From assembly GCA_902494065.1 (NCBI GenBank), contig CABURZ010000009.1:1-27315 (forward strand): 27,315 bases of DNA. Reading direction: 5' to 3'. This stretch comes from an uncultured Sneathia sp. GTDB lineage: Bacteria > Fusobacteriota > Fusobacteriia > Fusobacteriales > Leptotrichiaceae. Position 1 is the first letter of the stretch. Every line of letters starts with the position of its first letter. The notes under the pieces are model-generated. The model was not told the origin of the DNA. It saw nothing but the letters and a program-made list of their open reading frames with translations, and made no database searches. Positions 24,583 to 27,315 of the stretch are shown here, piece by piece. Both the position numbers and the translations under genes were made by a program.

Positions 24583-24611
24583 ATGATATCACAAAAAAAA
24601 TTAAAATACAA
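24583..24611 (-). promoter_or_regulatory. Possible promoter of yhhQ-xth
   Basis: On the - strand, TTGTAT (24611-24606) and TATCAT (24588-24583) are 17 bases apart. It is divergent from the tRNA operon promoter, with only four bases between the two -35 boxes. Each box matches consensus imperfectly. Confidence 0.45.
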
Positions 24612-24615
24612 TCTA

Positions 24616-24644
24616 TTGACAAACAATCAAATTTAGTGTAATAT
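24616..24644 (+). promoter_or_regulatory. Promoter of the Val-Asp-Phe tRNA operon
   Basis: A perfect TTGACA (24616-24621), a 17-base spacer and TAATAT (24639-24644), about 12 bases before the first tRNA. Confidence 0.8.
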
Positions 24645-24655
24645 AGTTACGTAAT

Positions 24656-24731
24656 GGTTGCATAGCTCAGTTGGGAGAGCACCTGCCTTACAAGCAGGGG
24701 GTCACTGGTTCGAGCCCAGTTGTGACCACCA
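24656..24731 (+). tRNA. tRNA-Val (anticodon TAC)
   Basis: 76 nt with acceptor GGTTGCA/TGTGACC, D-arm AGCTCAGTTGGGAGAGC, anticodon stem CCTGC/GCAGG with loop CTTACAA (anticodon TAC), T-arm CTGGTTCGAGCCCAG and encoded CCA. First tRNA of the operon. Confidence 0.97.
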
Positions 24732-24732
24732 T

Positions 24733-24809
24733 GGAGGTGTAGCTCAGTTGGTTAGAGTGCTTGCCTGTCACGCAAGATGTCGCGAGTTCAAGTCTCGTCA
24801 CTTCCGCCA
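24733..24809 (+). tRNA. tRNA-Asp (anticodon GTC)
   Basis: 77 nt with acceptor GGAGGTG/CACTTCC, discriminator G, anticodon stem CTTGC/GCAAG with loop CTGTCAC (anticodon GTC), T-arm GCGAGTTCAAGTCTCGT and encoded CCA. It lies one base after tRNA-Val and is charged by the AspRS encoded in this window. Confidence 0.97.
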
Positions 24810-24812
24810 TTT

Positions 24813-24888
24813 GCCCAGATAGCTCAGTCGGTAGAGCAAGGGACTGAAAATCCCTGTGTCCGTGGTTCGATTCCGCGTTTGGGCACCA
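24813..24888 (+). tRNA. tRNA-Phe (anticodon GAA)
   Basis: 76 nt with acceptor GCCCAGA/TTTGGGC, anticodon stem AGGGA/TCCCT with loop CTGAAAA (anticodon GAA), T-arm CGTGGTTCGATTCCGCG and encoded CCA. Last tRNA of the operon. Confidence 0.97.
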
Positions 24889-24899
24889 TAATTTTCTAG

Positions 24900-24931
24900 A
24901 TACTTTGAGCTATTGTTTAAAGTATTTTTTT
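24900..24931 (+). terminator. Terminator of the tRNA operon
   Basis: A 7-bp stem ATACTTT/AAAGTAT (24900-24906 with 24919-24925), a 12-base loop and a seven-T run. The stem is AT-rich, so termination may be partial. The glycosyltransferase gene 20 bases further on may depend on read-through, since no separate promoter is visible. Confidence 0.65.
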
Positions 24932-24950
24932 GTTAATGAAGGGGAGAAAA

Positions 24951-26048
24951 ATGAAGTATTTGATATTAACAGCGGCTACTGGCGGAGGCCATATACAAGC
25001 AGCAAATAATTTACAAAAAGAGATTGAAAAAAGTGGGGATACTTGTGTTGTACATAGTATCTTTAAAAAATCTAAATTACATTTAATTGAAAAAGGATAT
25101 GATTTTTTACTTAATACAAATTTGTTAAAGACATATAGTGTACTTTATAAGATATCGGATATAGAATTTATTAACCAAGTTGTTTTAAAAAATGGACTTA
25201 TACAGTATGAATTATCATTAAAAAAAGTCTTAGAAGAAGAAAAACCTGATGTAATAATTTCTACTCATCCATTTGGAGTACCTATTTATTCACAAATAAA
25301 AAAATTTTTTAATATTAATATTCCATATATACAAATTATTACAGATTTTAAAGCACATTCAACTTATGTAGATAAAGCAGTTGATGCATATATCACAGGA
25401 AGTGAATATACTAAAAATACACTTATAGAAAAGGGGATTCCTTCTCAAAAAATTTATGTATTTGGTATACCAGTTAAAGAAGAATTTAGAGAAAAGAAAA
25501 TTGATAATTTAGATGATAGATTTAGTATTTTACTTATGGGAGGATCTCTAGGTTTAAAGGCTATGGAAAGAGCAGTAGATATTTTAATACATTCAAATCT
25601 TGATATTCATTTAACTGTAGTCTGTGGTAAAAACGTAAAGTTAAGAAAAAGACTAGTTCGTAATATGACAAAAGAAATTATTGAGGGTAAAATAAATATA
25701 TATGGATTTACTGATAAAATTAGCGAAATAATGGATAGATCAAAGCTTATTATAACAAAGCCTGGAGGATTGACAACAAGTGAAGCGATTAACAAACATT
25801 TGCCTATGATAATACCGTTTTATATCCCAGGACAAGAAGAAGAAAATACTGCATTTTTGGTAGAATCAAACATGGCTTTAGAAATTCGTGATTTAGAACA
25901 TATACCAGAATATGTTAAATTTTTAAAGGATAATAAGGAATATTATAATAAAATGGTAAATAATATGAAAAATCTTTCTAAGTGTTATTCAATTACAAGT
26001 ATATTGGATCTTGCAAAAAAAATGGTTAATGAAAAAGGGGAAAATTAA
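24951..26048 (+). CDS. UgtP/MGDG-synthase-like glycosyltransferase (GT28)
   Basis: 365 residues. The N-terminus LILTAATGGGHIQAANNL is the hallmark of the MGDG_synth domain, which binds the lipid acceptor. The C-terminal half has the GT28 sugar-nucleotide site: LLMGGSLGLKAMER, GFTDKISEIMDRSKLIITKPGGLTTSEAI and IPFYIPGQEEENTAFL. Relatives (UgtP/YpfP) transfer glucose or galactose to diacylglycerol to make membrane glycolipids; the protein is expected at the inner face of the cytoplasmic membrane. ATG 24951 is chosen because GGGGAG sits 4 bases upstream; ATG 24936 and TTG 24930 lack such a site. The sugar donor cannot be told from sequence. Confidence 0.85.
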   Translation: MKYLILTAATGGGHIQAANNLQKEIEKSGDTCVVHSIFKKSKLHLIEKGYDFLLNTNLLKTYSVLYKISDIEFINQVVLKNGLIQYELSLKKVLEEEKPDVIISTHPFGVPIYSQIKKFFNINIPYIQIITDFKAHSTYVDKAVDAYITGSEYTKNTLIEKGIPSQKIYVFGIPVKEEFREKKIDNLDDRFSILLMGGSLGLKAMERAVDILIHSNLDIHLTVVCGKNVKLRKRLVRNMTKEIIEGKINIYGFTDKISEIMDRSKLIITKPGGLTTSEAINKHLPMIIPFYIPGQEEENTAFLVESNMALEIRDLEHIPEYVKFLKDNKEYYNKMVNNMKNLSKCYSITSILDLAKKMVNEKGEN

Positions 26049-26063
26049 GCTTCCCCTTTTTTT
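26032..26063. terminator. Terminator between the glycosyltransferase and the convergent unknown gene
   Basis: A stem AAAAAGGGGAA (26032-26042) pairs with TTCCCCTTTTT (26051-26061), then more T. The stop codon of the glycosyltransferase lies in the loop. The A-run on the left lets it work for the - strand gene too. Confidence 0.85.
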
Positions 26064-26064
26064 A

Positions 26065-26838
26065 TTATGCTAATGTGATAAAAAGTTCAAATACCTTTGT
26101 AATAGAATAAAGGTCTATTAAATGTTTTTTATCACCTTTAATTAAATATTTAAATAAAGAAACTATTTTATCAGTAAAATTTTTGATTGTTTTAATATCC
26201 CTTGCATCAAAAATATTTTTCTTAACATTATTGTTTCTTAAGTATTTGAAGATATAGTCTAATTGTTCATTATTTAATTTTGTTTTGTCTATATTCATTG
26301 CAAAGTATTCAAATGCTATAACTTGTAATAAAGTATTGCTATTTGTTACAGATATTGCTTCTAAAAAATCTTGTCTTTTACATGTTTCAGAATTTATTAG
26401 TTGAATATTTTTTAAAGTTATAGTTACAAGTCTTGCTAAATTATCTATGCAATAGGCATGTATATTTAAATATTGACTTTCACTATCTCTTTTTTCTTTT
26501 ATTATTTTTAAAATATCTTTAAACTGTTTGTTTTCTATTAGTTTTAGCATATTTTTATCTTTTAAATTATCTGATTCAGGATTTAATATATTGTTAAGTA
26601 CATCTACATCGTATTGTAAGTATAAAGAGTGATTGCTATTTGTTATTTTTCCTTCTATTTTAGATAAAATATACTTGTATAGTTCTTGCTCATTATTTTT
26701 TATTTCTTCGTTAAAGACATTTAGTTCATCATAAGTCTTTAATGTATCAATTTTTTCTATATAAGCTTCATTTAAATTGTTTTTTTTAATGAAATTTTTA
26801 ATTCCTTTTTTCGTCATAGGATGTATATTGTTCGCCAT
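26065..26838 (-). CDS. Uncharacterised helical protein
   Basis: 257 residues, lysine- and asparagine-rich, with predicted helices almost throughout. No signal peptide or clear membrane segment is seen, and I recognise no motif or family. The moderately hydrophobic stretches (for example LLQVIAFEYFAM and the C-terminal VFELFITLA) look like buried helices of a soluble all-alpha fold. The start ATG has AAAGGGG upstream. It is a single-gene unit with its own consensus promoter and a shared terminator. A stand-alone gene with such a strong promoter is probably expressed. Likely lineage-specific. Confidence 0.75.
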   Translation of the reverse strand: MANNIHPMTKKGIKNFIKKNNLNEAYIEKIDTLKTYDELNVFNEEIKNNEQELYKYILSKIEGKITNSNHSLYLQYDVDVLNNILNPESDNLKDKNMLKLIENKQFKDILKIIKEKRDSESQYLNIHAYCIDNLARLVTITLKNIQLINSETCKRQDFLEAISVTNSNTLLQVIAFEYFAMNIDKTKLNNEQLDYIFKYLRNNNVKKNIFDARDIKTIKNFTDKIVSLFKYLIKGDKKHLIDLYSITKVFELFITLA

Positions 26839-26863
26839 AAAACAACCCCTTTCATATATTTAA

Positions 26864-26891
26864 ATTATATCTAAAAATAGATTTTTGTCAA
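26864..26891 (-). promoter_or_regulatory. Consensus promoter of the unknown 257-residue gene
   Basis: On the - strand, a perfect TTGACA (26891-26886) and a perfect TATAAT (26869-26864) are 16 bases apart. The spacer contains the inverted repeat TCTATTTTTAGA, which could be an operator or chance. Confidence 0.82.
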
Positions 26892-26894
26892 TAT

Positions 26895-26921
26895 AAAAAA
26901 GTTCTCTAATTAAATAGAGAA
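26895..26921 (-). terminator. Minus-strand terminator just upstream of the unknown gene's promoter
   Basis: Read on the - strand: TTCTCTA, loop TTTAAT, TAGAGAA, C and six T. It would end a transcript that enters from the right end of the window, yet no - strand gene is visible between here and 27315. Confidence 0.7.
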
Positions 26922-26949
26922 AAAGTAAAAATAGACGGAAACGTATTAA

Positions 26950-27257
26950 TTTGAAACATACATTATTCATGCTGAAGAAAAGATGTTTTTAGAAAACTTT
27001 ACAGAATATATAAGTGATCCCAAGAACAAATTTAAACATATAGTTGAAATAGATTTAGTTTGTGGTAAAAAACTAAATAATAAAACACCACAAGAAGATT
27101 TATATGAAGTTGTAAGTAATATAAATAATTTAAAGAAAAAAACTATAATAGAAAAACTCCTAATGAATTATTTATTAAAACATTTGGTAAAAATTTGTTA
27201 AATAAATTGACATTAAGAGTTTATGAAAGCGAAGATGTAATATTAAAAAAATATTAA
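26950..27257 (+). pseudogene. Short frameshifted gene remnant, possibly 6-pyruvoyl-tetrahydropterin synthase/QueD-like
   Basis: An open stretch from 26950 includes ATG 26983 and runs to a stop at 27199-27201. After about 27155 a second frame gives a more protein-like continuation (KTPNELFIKTFGKNLL through LTLRVYESEDVILKKY) to TAA 27255. One missing A in the GAAAAACTCC run would join the two. The joined product of about 100 residues has KHIVEIDLVCGKKL, a DLYEVVSNINN helix and a terminal RVYESED that recall the beta-alpha plan of the QueD/PTPS fold, but the zinc histidines are not seen. There is no good ribosome binding site and the 5' end is cut off by a TAA at 26947. A decayed remnant is the best reading; the family is a weak guess. 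Confidence 0.4.
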
Positions 27258-27315
27258 ACATCTTAACATAATTATATAAAAAATAAAATAAAAAAATCAA
27301 ATATAAAATGTCAAA
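27202..27315. other. Very AT-rich window end with a long hairpin
   Basis: After the remnant, an imperfect hairpin (AAGATGT with ACATCTT, and AATATT with AATATT, about 27231-27266) has no T-run on the + strand. The last 45 bases are almost only A and T. On the - strand TTGATT and TATAAT are 18 bases apart and could form a promoter. No gene is seen. Confidence 0.35.

Noticed and set aside
24930..24950. Upstream starts (TTG 24930, ATG 24936) of the glycosyltransferase
   Set aside because: TTG 24930 falls in the terminator T-run and neither has a ribosome binding site; ATG 24951 follows GGGGAG and matches the family start.
1..27315. CRISPR array, insertion sequence or prophage
   Set aside because: No regularly spaced repeats, transposase, integrase or flanking terminal repeats were seen.

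Overview
The window is very AT-rich, uses the standard genetic code (TGA and TAA both serve as stops), and combines Gram-negative surface proteins (YadA-type trimeric autotransporter adhesins with a beta-barrel anchor) with a Firmicute-like order of housekeeping genes. This fits class Fusobacteriia, family Leptotrichiaceae (Sneathia/Streptobacillus-like). The assignment is an inference from gene content and base composition.

Layout. (1) 1-3640, + strand: the end of a ferric-iron-type binding protein, a hairpin, a fused two-domain permease, its ATPase, and an MgtC/SapB membrane protein whose start codon overlaps the ATPase stop. (2) 3650-6994, + strand: an adhesin locus. It holds a small anchor-only trimeric autotransporter broken by one in-frame TAA, then an intact 840-residue YadA-like adhesin with head repeats, a coiled-coil insert, a collagen-like stretch, a membrane anchor and a coiled-coil tail. 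The intact gene has a G9 tract exactly inside the spacer between its -35 and -10 elements, which is the layout of a phase-variable promoter. (3) 6993-24552, - strand: a nearly gap-free housekeeping block. In transcription order it runs queuosine-precursor transporter, exonuclease III, tRNA-Leu(CAA), an uncharacterised protein, trmB, a beta-propeller/uracil-DNA glycosylase fusion, guaB, ligA, asnA, tmk, hisS, aspS, a 6S-like RNA, mutL, rlmH, a DUF1292-like protein with an acidic tail, a DUF1934-like protein and lysS. Internal promoters can be read before the transporter, tRNA-Leu, the 6S-like RNA and rlmH. (4) 24616-26063, + strand: a tRNA operon Val-Asp-Phe with consensus promoter and terminator, then a UgtP/MGDG-synthase-like glycosyltransferase. 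(5) 26065-27315: a - strand protein of unknown function with a consensus promoter, then a short frameshifted gene remnant.

The - strand block groups translation (four tRNA-related enzymes plus rlmH and trmB), DNA repair and replication (exonuclease III, UDG fusion, LigA, MutL) and nucleotide supply (GuaB, Tmk). The most notable items are the poly-G promoter and broken sibling gene of the adhesin locus, the propeller-UDG fusion with altered catalytic motifs, and the 6S-like RNA between aspS and mutL, whose -35 element overlaps the aspS stop codon.
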